Part shown: piece by piece, positions 55,175 to 64,000 of the stretch
How the letters are laid out: the number at the start of each line of letters is the position of its first letter
Numbering within the stretch: the first letter of the stretch is position 1
Assembly: GCA_001942415.1 (NCBI GenBank)
Contig: MKJX01000180.1
Span: 1-64,000, forward strand
Length of the DNA: 64,000 bases
Reading direction: 5' to 3'
Origin: Pseudonocardia sp. CNS-139
GTDB lineage: Bacteria; Actinomycetota; Actinomycetes; Mycobacteriales; Pseudonocardiaceae
Program-made: the position numbers and the translations under genes
Notes under the pieces: model-generated
The model's database searches: none
What the model saw: the letters and a program-made list of their open reading frames with translations, nothing else
What the model was told of the DNA's origin: nothing

Positions 55175-55654
55175 TCAGGCGAAGATGACGGCCCCGGCCC
55201 ACCCGGCCGCGATGAGCAGCCCGGCCGCCAGCTCGATCACGACGCTCCACCCGACCGCGACGAGCGCCTGCCGGGTGGACGGCCAGGCGGCGTCGTGGCC
55301 GCGCAGCCGCCGCAGCTCCATCAGGTAGACGCCCAGCACGAACCCGATGAACAGCCCGACCACCGGGATCACGAAGAACAGGACGACCCCGAGCACGGCG
55401 CCGGCCGCGATCGTCAGCCCGGGCACCCCGGAGTCGCGCAGCTGCCGGCCCGGGAGCAGGTACTTCACCACCGAGCCGACCACCGCGATCAGCACGGCCG
55501 CGCCGAGCACCCACCAGGCCACCGCGTCGCCGCGCGGGACCGCCCACACCGCGACGCCCGCGACCACCAGTACCAGCCCGGGCAGGATCGGCAGCACGAT
55601 CCCGGCGATGCCGGTGGCGATCAGCAGCGCGGCGATGACGGTAGCGACGACCAC
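55175..55654 (-). CDS. DUF456 membrane protein
   Basis: 159 aa from GTG 55654, intact. Four or five helices with the DUF456 pattern: IVLPILPGLVLVVAGVAVWA, GSVVKYLLPGRQLRDSGVP, and GLFIGFVLGVYLMELRRLRGHDAAWPSTRQAL. Function unknown. Between M16 protease and dapB genes on the same strand. Confidence 0.85.
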   Translation of the reverse strand: MVVATVIAALLIATGIAGIVLPILPGLVLVVAGVAVWAVPRGDAVAWWVLGAAVLIAVVGSVVKYLLPGRQLRDSGVPGLTIAAGAVLGVVLFFVIPVVGLFIGFVLGVYLMELRRLRGHDAAWPSTRQALVAVGWSVVIELAAGLLIAAGWAGAVIFA

Positions 55655-55695
55655 ACCCCGATCATGGCACCCTCGCCGGTGCCGGCCGCCCCCGG

Positions 55696-57030
55696 TCAGG
55701 CGAGCGAGCGCAGCGCCGGCGGCAGGTCCTTCTCGTCGTCGTAGGGACCGACGACCGCGGCCGTGAGCGGCGCGGTGAGCAGGTCCGCGGCCAGCTGCGC
55801 GACCTGCTCGCCCGTGACGGCGGCGACGCGGTCGAGGCTCTCGGTGATCGTGCGCTGGCGGCCGTGGTCCAGCTCGGAGCGCCCGATGCGGTTCATCCGC
55901 GACGGCGTGTCCTCCAGCCCGAGCACGATCCCGCCGCGCAGGTTGCCCTGTGCCCGGGTCAGCTCGGCCGGGGTCAGCCCGCCCTTGGCGACGTCGGCGA
56001 GCACGTCCCGGACGACGCCCGCGACCTCGTCGAGCCGGTCCGGCGCGCACCCCGCGTACACCGCGACGCTGCCCGCGTCGGCGTACGACGCGAGCGACGA
56101 GTACACCTGGTACGCGAGCCCGCGCTGCTCCCTGACCTGCTGGAACAGCCGCGAGCTGGGTCCGCCGCCGAGCGCGGTGTTGAGCACCTGCAGCGCCGTG
56201 CGCCGGGGGTCGTGCCGGGAGACGCCGGGCATGCCCAGCATGAGGTGCGCCTGCTCGGTGTCCTCGGTGCGCAGCGCCAGCCGGGGCCCGGTGTCGAGCA
56301 CCGCGAGCGCGGGCCGCCGCGGCGGAACGGGCGCGGCCGAGCCGGCCCGCGCCATGGCCGGGCCGAGGGCCGCCCCCACCAGCGCGACGACCTCGTCGTG
56401 CGCGAGGTTGCCGGCCGCGGCGACGACCATCCGCGGGGTGGTGTACTGCCCGCGCCAGAACTCGTGCAGCGTCTCTCGGGTCATCCCGCGGATCGACTCC
56501 TCCGAGCCGATCACGGGCCGGCCGAGCGGGTGCGCGCCGAAGAGGGCCTCGTCGAACAGCTCGCCGAGCAGGTCCTCGGGGTCGTCGTCGCGCATGGCGA
56601 TCTCTTCCAGCACCACCCCGCGCTCGACCTCGACGTCCGGCGGCGCGAGCGTCGCGTCGGTGACGACGTCGGCGAGCACCTCCACGGCGAGCGGCAGGTC
56701 GGTGTCGAGCACCTGCGCGTAGTAGCAGGTGTGCTCCTTGGCGGTGAACGCGTTGAGGTCGCCGCCGACGGCGTCGAACTGCTCCGCGATCTCCACCCCG
56801 GACCGCCGCCGGGTGCCCTTGAAGAGCAGGTGCTCCAGGAAGTGCGCGGCGCCGGCCTGCCGCGGCGCCTCGTCGCGCGCGCCGATGCCGATCCAGATCC
56901 CGAGCGACACCGAGCGCACGCCCGGCACCGTCTCGGTGACGACCCGCAGGCCGCCGGGCAGCTCGGTGCGCAGGACGCCGCCGGGGGCGGGGGCCGTGGC
57001 CTCCGCCCCCGGCGTCAGCGTTCCCGTCAA
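55696..57030 (-). CDS. M16-family zinc protease (PepR type)
   Basis: 444 aa, intact; TTG 57030 overlaps the pnp stop (TTGA). Zinc motif HFLEH (about residue 63) with the distal Glu in [13 protein letters not shown], then the second-half [24 protein letters not shown]. Homologue of Rv2782c next to pnp; cleaves peptides or signal fragments. Coupled to pnp. Confidence 0.93.
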   Translation of the reverse strand: MTGTLTPGAEATAPAPGGVLRTELPGGLRVVTETVPGVRSVSLGIWIGIGARDEAPRQAGAAHFLEHLLFKGTRRRSGVEIAEQFDAVGGDLNAFTAKEHTCYYAQVLDTDLPLAVEVLADVVTDATLAPPDVEVERGVVLEEIAMRDDDPEDLLGELFDEALFGAHPLGRPVIGSEESIRGMTRETLHEFWRGQYTTPRMVVAAAGNLAHDEVVALVGAALGPAMARAGSAAPVPPRRPALAVLDTGPRLALRTEDTEQAHLMLGMPGVSRHDPRRTALQVLNTALGGGPSSRLFQQVREQRGLAYQVYSSLASYADAGSVAVYAGCAPDRLDEVAGVVRDVLADVAKGGLTPAELTRAQGNLRGGIVLGLEDTPSRMNRIGRSELDHGRQRTITESLDRVAAVTGEQVAQLAADLLTAPLTAAVVGPYDDEKDLPPALRSLA

Positions 57031-59300
57031 GAGGCCGGGACCTCGGCCTCGGTGTCGGCGGCGGCCTCGGCCGGTGCGGTGTCGGCGGGCGCCGCGCCGT
57101 TGGCCGACTCCTCCGCCACCGGGACCAGGCTGATCTTGCCGCGGTTGTCGATGTCGGTGACCTCGACGCGGATCTTGTCGCCGACCTTGACGACGTCCTC
57201 GACCTTGGCGATGCGCTTGCCCTGGCCCAGCTTGGAGATGTGCACCAGGCCGTCCTTGCCGGGGACCAGCGAGACGAACGCGCCGAACGCGGCCGTCTTC
57301 ACCACGGTGCCGAGGAAGCGCTCCCCGACCTTCGGCAGCTGCGGGTTGGCGATCGCGTTGATCATCCCGATGGCCGCCTCGGCGGACGGGCCGTCCGCCG
57401 CACCGACGTAGATCGTGCCGTCGTCCTCGATGGAGATGTCGGCGCCGGTCTGCTCGGTGATGGAGTTGATCATCTTGCCTTCGGGCCGATGACCTCGCCG
57501 ATCTTGTCGACCGGCACCTTGATGGCGGTGACGCGCGGCGCGAACTGGCTCATCTCGTCCGGCCGGTCGATGGCCTCGCCGATGACGTCGAGGATGGTCA
57601 GCCGGGCGTCCTTGGCCTGCGACAGCGCGGCCGCGAGCACCTCGGACGGGATGCCGTCGAGCTTCGTGTCGAGCTGCAGCGCGGTGACGAACTCCGCGGT
57701 GCCGGCGACCTTGAAGTCCATGTCGCCGAACGCGTCCTCGGCGCCGAGGATGTCGGTGAGCGCGACGTAGCGGGCCTGCCCGTCGACCTCGTCGCTCACC
57801 AGGCCCATCGCGATGCCCGCGACCGGCGCCTTGAGCGGCACACCGGCGTTGAGCAGCGACATCGTGGACGCGCAGACCGAGCCCATCGACGTGGAGCCGT
57901 TGGAGCCGAGCGCCTCCGACACCTGCCGGATGGCGTAGGGGAACTCCTCGCGCGTGGGCAGCACCGGCAGCAGCGCCCGCTCGGCGAGCGCGCCGTGGCC
58001 GATCTCGCGGCGCTTCGGCGAGCCGACGCGGCCGGTCTCACCGGTGGAGTACGGCGGGAAGTTGTAGTGGTGCAGGTAGCGCTTGTGCGTCTCCGGGCCG
58101 AGCGCGTCGATCTGCTGCTCCATGCGCAGCATGTTGAGCGTGGTGACGCCCAGGATCTGGGTCTCGCCGCGCTCGAACAGCGCCGAGCCGTGCGCCCGCG
58201 GGACGACCTCGACCTCGGCCGAGAGCGGCCGGATGTCGGTGATGCCGCGCCCGTCGATGCGGACCTGGTCGCGCAGGATGCGCTGGCGCACGAGCTTCTT
58301 GTTCAGCGACCGGAACGCGGCGCCGATCTCCTTCTCGCGGCCCTCGAACTGCGGGGCGACCTTGTCCAGCACCGCGGCCTTGACCTCGTCGAGCCGGGCC
58401 TCGCGCTCCTGCTTGCCGGCGATCGCGAGGGCCAGCGCCAGGTCGTCGGACGCGTGGGCGGAGACCGCCTCGAACACGTCCTCCTGGTAGGCCGGGTAGG
58501 TCGGGAAGCTGCCGGTCGGCTTGGCGGCGACGTCGGCCAGCTGCTGCTGCGCGAGGCACAGGCTGCGGATGAACGGCTTGGCCGCCTCCAGGCCGGACGC
58601 GACGACCTGCTCGGTGGGCGCTGCGCGCCCCCGGCGACCAGCTCGACGGTCTCGGTGGTGGCCTCCGCCTCGACCATCATGATCGCGACGTCGTCGCCGA
58701 CCACGCGGCCGGCGACGACCATGTCGAAGACGGCCCGCTGCAGGTCCTCGTACTGCGGGAACGCGACCCACTGCCCGTCGATGAGCGCGACGCGCACGCC
58801 GCCGACCGGGCCGGAGAACGGCAGGCCCGCCAGCTGGGTGGACGCCGACGCGGCGTTGATGGCCAGCGCGTCGTAGGGGTCCTGCGGGTCGAGCGACAGG
58901 ACCGTGACGACGATCTGGATCTCGTTGCGCAGCCCGTCGACGAAGGACGGGCGCAGCGGCCGGTCGATGAGCCGGCAGGTCAGGATGCGTCGGTGCCGGG
59001 GCGGCCCTCGCGGCGGAAGAAGGAACCCGGGATCTTGCCGATCGCGTACATGCGCTCTTCGACGTCGACCGTGAGCGGGAAGAAGTCGAACTGCTCCTTC
59101 GGCTGCTTGGACGCCGTGGTGGCGGACAGCAGCATGGTCTCGTCGTCGAGGTAGGCGACGACGGATCCGGCGGCCTGGCGGGCCAGGCGGCCGGTCTCGA
59201 ACCGCACGGTGCGGGTGCCGAAGCTGCCGTTGTCGATGACGGCGGTGGTCTCGTGCACCGTGTCGATGTCGTTCTGGGTGTCGGTCATGAAGGTGGACAT
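57027..59300 (-). CDS. pnp: Polyribonucleotide nucleotidyltransferase (PNPase)
   Basis: About 758 aa, ATG 59300 (ATG 59288 is possible: GAGGAG ends directly before 59300 and 12 nt before 59288). Breaks near 58987, 58622 and 57480. Two RNase PH cores ([35 protein letters not shown]-type [20 protein letters not shown]), KH domain [16 protein letters not shown]1 domain [16 protein letters not shown]. Degrades RNA phosphorolytically. The leader holds strong hairpins. Confidence 0.95.
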
Positions 59301-59469
59301 CTCCTCGGATGGAGGGCGACCCCACGCGACACCGGGAGATCCTCGGCCGAGCCGGTCTTCGATCGAAGCCCCCGGGTGGCCTTCGCGGCCCGGGAGCCAC
59401 TACCGAGGACCGGCGGATCGTCTGCCGGCGGCGTGGCGTCGTGGAGTTGTCGGGAGTTTCGGACGGCCG

Positions 59470-59490
59470 GCCCGGGCGGGGAGCCCGGGC
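59470..59490 (-). promoter_or_regulatory. Hairpin in the pnp leader
   Basis: GCCCGGGC-GGGGA-GCCCGGGC, perfect 8-bp arms, in the 236-nt rpsO-pnp spacer. Possible RNA-processing or autocontrol site, as in other bacteria where the pnp leader is cut by RNase III. Confidence 0.5.
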
Positions 59491-59500
59491 GCGACGTGGT

Positions 59501-59531
59501 GCCGGCCCGGACCGTTGGGGTCCGGGCCGGC
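59501..59531 (-). terminator. rpsO terminator/attenuator hairpin
   Basis: GCCGGCCCGGACC (59501-59513) and its exact complement (59519-59531) around a 5-nt loop, 5 nt after the rpsO stop. No T-run. Likely partial terminator between rpsO and pnp. Confidence 0.75.
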
Positions 59532-59536
59532 GAGGT

Positions 59537-59806
59537 TCAGCGGCGGAGGCCGAGGCGCTCGATCAGCGACCGGTAGCGCGCGACGTCGACCGAGGCCAGG
59601 TACTTCAGCAGCCGCCGGCGGCGGCCGACCAGCAGCAGCAGCCCGCGCCGGGAGTGGTGGTCGTGCTTGTGCTGCTTGAGGTGCTCGGTGAGGTCGCTGA
59701 TGCGCTTCGTCAGCAGCGCGACCTGCGCCTCGGGCGACCCGGTGTCGCCCTCGTGGACCCCGTAGGTGTCCAGGATGGACTTCTTCTGTGCGGCGTCGAG
59801 TGCCAC
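59537..59806 (-). CDS. rpsO: 30S ribosomal protein S15
   Basis: 89 aa from GTG 59806 with AGAGGAG 5 nt upstream. Classic S15: [27 protein letters not shown], then [23 protein letters not shown] and [13 protein letters not shown]. Binds 16S rRNA helix 22. Precedes pnp as in most bacteria; the 153 bp upstream should hold its promoter. Confidence 0.97.
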   Translation of the reverse strand: MALDAAQKKSILDTYGVHEGDTGSPEAQVALLTKRISDLTEHLKQHKHDHHSRRGLLLLVGRRRRLLKYLASVDVARYRSLIERLGLRR

Positions 59807-59959
59807 GTGCTCCTCTTTCGTCTGCTGTGCCGTGATGCCCGCTCCCGGGAAGCCGGGGCGGAAGACGGTCGCGGCCGCCACGGACTGCAGCCGGACCCAG
59901 CACTACACGCTACCAGCCACGATGCAACGGGCCCGGCAGGCGTCCCCCGCGCGCCGTGA

Positions 59960-60498
59960 TCAGCCGGCTGCGAGGCGTACCCGGTGGACGGGACGGTAGC
60001 GCGACCCGCCGCGGGCCGGCTCGCCGGCCACCAGGAGCACGTCGGCCGGCTGCCACCACGGGCCGCGGTGGTCGGTCCAGGTGGGCCGCGGGTCCGTCAC
60101 GGCGCCCGGTCCCGGGCGCGCGCGCCGGCGCAGCACCGAGACGTGCGGGACGTACGACCCGGGATCGCCGCCGGCTGCCGTGACGAGCCCGGCCAGGCGC
60201 TCCGTCGCGCACCCGTCGGCGGGCTCGACGCCGGCCCACCGCACGCCGTCGAACTCCCCGGCCCCGGCGATCCGCAGCCGCGCGCCGGCAGGGCGTTGAC
60301 CGCGCGCTCCAGGTGGCGGGCCAGCACCCCGGGGTCGGCCTCGCCGTGGAACGCGAGCGTGACGTGCCAGGAGCCGGCGGCAGCGCCCGCCACGGCCGGG
60401 CGGCGCCGCACGCGTCGGTGTCGGCACGCACGCGTCGGTGTCGGCGGCGAGCGCGGTGACGCGTCCGGCGGCGGCCAGAGCGCCGTGAAGAGGCGCAC
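59960..60498 (-). CDS. 2'-5' RNA ligase/phosphoesterase (LigT-like), disrupted
   Basis: GTG 60498 starts RLFTALWPPPDA, a LigT N-terminus. SWHVTLAFHGE holds the first H-x-T motif and YVPHVSVLRRR the second H-x-S. Breaks near 60470, 60378 and 60290, and a 20-bp duplication (60408-60444), scatter it over three frames. With the duplicate removed and one base added at each break the protein is about 180 aa. Role in RNA end processing unknown. Confidence 0.7.
60408..60444. repeat. 20-bp tandem duplication inside the LigT-like gene
   Basis: GCACGCGTCGGTGTCGG occurs at 60408-60424 and again at 60428-60444. The unit (20 bp) is not a multiple of three and shifts the frame. Confidence 0.8.
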
Positions 60499-60502
60499 GG
60501 CG

Positions 60503-61027
60503 CTACCCCGCCGGCCGGCCGGCGGCCTGCCGCAGCACCTCGGCCAGCTCCGGGAAGCCGGGGCCGAGCGCGGCCGCGGCGGCCGTGAGGCGGGCGGGCT
60601 CGGCGATGCCGCGCAGCACGGCGGCCGCCGACGGGTCCGGCATCCGCCGCACCGGGAGCCGGCGGGCCCCGGACGGGCCGGCGGCCGGCGGCTCGGTCCA
60701 CTGCCAGCGGGTGCGGGCGGCGTCGGCGAGCAGCCCGTCGACGACGTGCGGCTCCGGCCGCGGCGGCAGCGCCTGGCTGCACCGGTCGAGCAGCAGCAGC
60801 CGGGCCAGCACGGCCGGGTCGCCGATCTTGACGCGCCGGGCGCTCACGAGCTGGCTGAGCATGGCCGGGCTAATCCCCAGCGCCCGCGCGAGCCGGGCCT
60901 GCGAGATGCCGAGCGCCGCGGTGAGCCGGCGCACCAGGTCGCCCAGCGGGGCCCCGTACAGCTCGCGCTGGCGCTCCCGGTTCTGCGCCCGGCGCGCCGC
61001 GATCCCGTCACCGGGCACGTCCTCCAT
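60503..61027 (-). CDS. XRE-type helix-turn-helix regulator
   Basis: 174 aa, intact, ATG 61027. Residues 28-65 are a lambda-repressor-like helix-turn-helix (LVRRLTAALGISQARLARAL, GISPAMLSQLVSARRVKIGDP). The C-terminal part is an Ala/Pro-rich helical region seen in actinobacterial regulators with no known ligand. The dispersed palindrome lies just upstream. Target unknown. Confidence 0.85.
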   Translation of the reverse strand: MEDVPGDGIAARRAQNRERQRELYGAPLGDLVRRLTAALGISQARLARALGISPAMLSQLVSARRVKIGDPAVLARLLLLDRCSQALPPRPEPHVVDGLLADAARTRWQWTEPPAAGPSGARRLPVRRMPDPSAAAVLRGIAEPARLTAAAAALGPGFPELAEVLRQAAGRPAG

Positions 61028-61083
61028 GCGAAGGATGCTGGCACCTCGCCGCCGCCCCCGTGGCCGAACGCGAAACTCGCCGC

Positions 61084-61168
61084 GCGCGACTCGCGCACAC
61101 AAATCCAGCGACTCGCGGGGCGCGAAGCGCCCAGGCCCGCGAGTCGCTGGAAAAGTGCGCGCGAGTCG
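61084..61168. repeat. Long palindromic intergenic element, copy 2 (3' of ribF)
   Basis: 34-bp arms: the left arm 61084-61117 and the complement of the right arm agree at 30 of 34 positions, both built as GCGACTCGC-G...TCCA-GCGACTCGCGGG. The GC-rich loop contains its own short dyad. It ends 6 nt from the ribF stop. Same design as copy 1 at 31445-31530. Confidence 0.88.
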
Positions 61169-61173
61169 CGCAG

Positions 61174-62100
61174 TCAGTGGCCCAGCAGCTCGCGGGTGCG
61201 CGCGACGTCCTTGTGCATCTGCTCGATCAGGGCCTCGACGTCGGTGAACCGCTCCTGGCCGCGCAGCCGGTGCTCGAAGTCGACCGCGACCTCGAAGCCG
61301 TAGAAGTCCTCGTCGACGTCCAGCACGTACGCCTCGACGGTGCGGACCCGGCCGGAGAACGTCGGGTTGGTGCCGACCGACACCGCGGACGCCAGCGACC
61401 GGCCGCCGATCACGAACCGGCCGGCGTAGACGCCGTCGGCCGGCAGCGCGGTGTACGGCGGGCTCGCCAGGTTGGCCGTGGGGAAGCCCAGCTCGCGGCC
61501 GCGGCGGTCGCCGTGCACGACCACACCCTCGACCCGGTGCGGCCGGCCGAGCGCGGCGGCGGCCGCCTCGACGTCGCCCGCGTCGATGCACGACCGGATG
61601 TACGTGGAGGAGAAGGTGATGCCGTCGTCGGTGATCAGCTCGACGCCCTCGACGCCGAACCCGAACCGGGTGCCCAGGTCCGCGAGGAGCGCGACGTCGC
61701 CCTTGGCGCGGTGGCCGAACGTGAAGTTGCGCCCTACCACGACGTCGGCCGCGTGCAGCCGCTCGACCAGCACCTCGTGCGCGAACTCGGCCGGCTCGGT
61801 GCGCGCCAGCTCCGGGGTGAACGGCAGCACGCAGAACGCGTCGACGCCCAGCTCGGCCACCAGGTCCGCGCGCCGCCGCAGCGACGTGAGGCGGGCGGGG
61901 TGGCTGCCCGGCCGCACCAGCTCCGCCGGGTGCGGGTCGAACGTGACCAGCACGACCGGCAGCCCGCGCTCCCGCCCGCGTTCGACGGCGCGCCCGATCA
62001 GCTGCTGGTGGCCGCGGTGGACCCCGTCGAAGACGCCGACGGTGACGACGCTGCGGCCCCAGCCGGTCGGCACGGCCTCTAGCCCTCGCCAGCGCTGCAC
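61174..62100 (-). CDS. ribF: Bifunctional riboflavin kinase/FAD synthetase
   Basis: 308 aa, intact, GTG 62100. N-terminal FMN adenylyltransferase: VGVFDGVHRGHQQLIG (nucleotide site) and TFDPHPAEL; GRNFTFGHRAKGD; C-terminal kinase GDRRGRELGFPTANL and YVLDVDEDFYGF. Converts riboflavin to FMN and FAD. Matches Rv2786c. The palindrome follows its stop. Confidence 0.96.
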   Translation of the reverse strand: MQRWRGLEAVPTGWGRSVVTVGVFDGVHRGHQQLIGRAVERGRERGLPVVLVTFDPHPAELVRPGSHPARLTSLRRRADLVAELGVDAFCVLPFTPELARTEPAEFAHEVLVERLHAADVVVGRNFTFGHRAKGDVALLADLGTRFGFGVEGVELITDDGITFSSTYIRSCIDAGDVEAAAAALGRPHRVEGVVVHGDRRGRELGFPTANLASPPYTALPADGVYAGRFVIGGRSLASAVSVGTNPTFSGRVRTVEAYVLDVDEDFYGFEVAVDFEHRLRGQERFTDVEALIEQMHKDVARTRELLGH

Positions 62101-62158
62101 GGCTGCGAGCCTACGAAACCCGCGTCCGGGTCCCGCGCCCGCCGTCCCGGGGTGCCGG

Positions 62159-63033
62159 TCACGTGGCGGCCGGGGCGAGCACCACGAGCGGACGGGCCTG
62201 CTCACCGCGGTCGGCCACCAGCGCGAGCGCGCGGCCGTCCGGGGCGAACACCCCGTAGGTGCCCGCGGCGCCGGTGGCCGGCAGCGGGCGGCCGTGCGCG
62301 ATGTCGGCGGCGAGCGCGGCGCCAGGCGCGGCGCGGGAACGCCACCCCGACCGCGGCGTCAGCGACAGGCTCAGCCCCGGCTCGGCGTCCAGCTCCTCCA
62401 GCGTGCGGGCGTGCGCGAGCGTGAACGGGCCGACCCGGGTGCGGCGCAGTGCCGTCAGGTGCCCGCCGACGCCGAGCCCGGCGCCGAGGTCGCGGGCCAG
62501 CGCCCGCACGTACGTGCCGGACGAGCACGCGACGTCCACGTCCAGGTCGGGGCCGCGGCGCGCGAGCAGCGCGAACCGGCTGACGGTGACCGGCCGGGCC
62601 GGGAGCACGACGTCCTCCCCGCCCGCACCCGCGCGTAGGCGCGCTTCCCGTCGATCTTCACGGCGCTGACGGAGCTGGGCACCTGCTGGATCGCGCCGGT
62701 CAGCGCGGCCATGCCGGCGGCCACCGCCGCGTCGGTGACGCCGGACGCGTCGGCCGTGGCGAGCACCTCGCCCTCGGCGTCGTCGGTGGTGGTGGCGGCG
62801 CCGAGCCGGATGGTCGCGGCGTACGCCTTCGTGTCGAGCGCGAGGTGCCCGAGCAGCTTGGTGCCGCGCCCGACGCCGCAGACGAGCACGCCGGTGGCCA
62901 TCGGGTCGAGCGTGCCGGCGTGCCCGACCTTGCGGGTGCGCAGGATCCGGCGCAGCCGCGCGACGACGTCGTGCGAGGTCATCCCGCCCGGCTTGTCGAC
63001 GATCACCAGGCCGGAAGGGGGGTCCACGGTCAC
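62159..63033 (-). CDS. truB: tRNA pseudouridine-55 synthase
   Basis: About 292 aa from GTG 63033 (TTG 63054 possible), one break near 62628. [11 protein letters not shown], catalytic Asp in [22 protein letters not shown] and the substrate-loop [19 protein letters not shown] are TruB. The C-terminus has a PUA-like tail. Modifies U55 in the T loop of tRNA. 58 nt upstream of ribF. Confidence 0.95.
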
Positions 63034-63095
63034 GGGCCCATTCTCGGCCGGCAAACCGGGCGCCGGACGCCGGGTCGCCCGGCTACGGTCGCGCC

Positions 63096-64000
63096 GTGCC
63101 TCCCGACCCGACCACGGCAGGCGGCGTGCTGCGCCGCGCCGCGGGCCGCCGCGCGGGCGAGCTCGCGGGCGCGTCGGCGCTGGTCGCCGGCCACCAGCTC
63201 GCCGAGGCGGCGGTGCCGGTCGCCGTCGGCTGGGCGATCGACCTGGCCGTCGCGACCGAGGACGGGGTCGCGCTGCTGCGCTGGGTCGCGGTGCTCGCCG
63301 GGGTCTTCGCCGTGCTCGCCACCTGCGGGTTCTTCGCCTACTGGCTGGTCAGCCGGAGCGAGCGGATGGCGGCGCACGGCCTCCGGATGGACGTGGCCGC
63401 CCGGGTGCTGCACCCGGCGGGCGGCGCGCCCGGCCGCTCCGGCGAGCTGGTGAGCCTGGCCGGCTCCGACGCGGAACGCAGCGGGCTGGTCTGCCAGGCG
63501 ATCGCGACCGCGGTCGGGGCGCTGGCCGCGCTCGCCGGCGGCGCGGTCGTGCTGTTCGACGCGTCGCTGCTGCTCGGGCTCGTCGTGCTGGGCGGGGTGC
63601 CGGTGGTCATGCTCGCGTCCCGGCTGCTGTCGCGGCCGCTCGTCGCGCGGGCGGAGGCGGAGCAGGCGGCGCTCGCCGCGGCCACCGGCGTCGCGACGAC
63701 GTCGTCACGGGGCTGCGCGTGCTCAAGGGCATCGGGGCCGAGCGGGCCGCCGCGCAGGGCTACCGCCGGGCCAGCCGCGCCGCGCTGCACGCCCGCTCGC
63801 CTCCGCCCGGCTGGAGGGCGGCTACCTGGGCGCCACCAACGTCGTCACGGGGTTCCTGCTGGTCGTGGTGGCGTGGGTCGGCGGGCGGCTCGCGCTGGAG
63901 GGGACGATCAGCGTCGGTGAGCTCGTGGCCGGCACCGGGCTCGCGATCTTCCTGATCGGCCCGCTGGAGGCGCTCACCGAGGTCGGCGCGCTGTTCGCGG
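63096..64000 (+). CDS. ABC transporter membrane domain, partial at window end
   Basis: GTG 63096 to the right edge, about 302 codons, with breaks near 63698 and 63803. Type I exporter membrane domain: five helices visible (about residues 25-50, 65-90, 145-165, 170-190, 255-275), with [20 protein letters not shown] and a coupling region [22 protein letters not shown] typical of fused ABC exporters. The ATPase part must lie beyond 64000. Divergent from truB. Confidence 0.85.

Noticed and set aside
59907-59931. rpsO promoter from TTGCAT and TAGCGT
   Set aside because: Spacing is only 9 bp; the alternative TAGTGC box does not fit TANNNT, so no firm call.

Overview
This window is chromosomal DNA from a very GC-rich actinomycete. 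Third codon positions are almost all G or C, GTG and TTG starts are common, and many genes are joined by ATGA, GTGA or TTGA overlaps. Gene order follows the Mycobacterium tuberculosis stretch from recX-recA (Rv2736c-Rv2738c) through pspA-clgR-pgsA-argA-ftsK (Rv2744c-Rv2748c), RNase J-dapA-thyX (Rv2752c-Rv2754c) and dapB to pepR-pnp-rpsO-ribF-truB (Rv2782c-Rv2793c), with lineage-specific inserts. A recA intein, a lysine 6-aminotransferase/Lrp pair and a mycothiol-type DinB-fold protein also fit the Pseudonocardiales; Pseudonocardia is my best guess, by inference only.

Layout. 1-2.5 kb (-): a coupled operon of an unknown protein, a MauD-like thioredoxin-fold membrane protein, a Tat-exported Cys-rich protein and membrane proteins. 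2.6-3.3 kb: a small PspA-tail protein and a coiled-coil protein. 3.4-10.5 kb (-): two complete succinate dehydrogenases of different classes, the second divergent from a LysR regulator. 11.5-15.1 kb (-): recX, recA with intein, and DUF3046, under a recA promoter that carries both a PafBC-type (RecA-NDp) motif and an SOS box. 15.1-22.2 kb (+): a CoA transferase, a small membrane protein, an atypical arginase-family protein and the giant helicase Lhr. 22.2-24.3 kb: yidD, yidC and DUF6412. 25-28.7 kb (-): an ABC exporter with a NarL-type two-component system. 28.9-38.5 kb: nei, pspA, clgR, pgsA, rimO, argA, araC, yceI and ftsK. 38.6-45.4 kb: a beta-propeller-like protein, lrp/lat/aldehyde dehydrogenase (lysine to alpha-aminoadipate), a VapBC-like toxin-antitoxin pair and an amino-acid permease. 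45.4-55.7 kb: rnj, dapA, thyX, a HicB-like/DUF4097 pair, an AlkZ/YcaQ-type glycosylase, a DMT exporter, dapB and DUF456. 55.7-64 kb: M16 protease, pnp, rpsO, a 2'-5' RNA ligase-like gene, an XRE regulator, ribF, truB and the start of an ABC transporter.

The dominant oddity is technical. About 45 reading-frame breaks occur in otherwise perfect and often essential genes (sdhA, recA intein, pnp, ftsK, rnj, truB), and every one I could resolve is repaired by adding one base. I therefore annotate these as intact genes with probable single-base deletions in the sequence, not as pseudogenes. Spans below cover the whole gene and give approximate break positions.

The more biological signals are: the Cys-rich/MauD-like operon at the left end; a dispersed 86-bp long palindrome found just 3' of pgsA and of ribF; a triple palindrome array between convergent genes; and clean operator dyads next to lysR, the ABC/two-component operon, pspA, clgR, lat, the toxin-antitoxin pair and the HicB-like gene.
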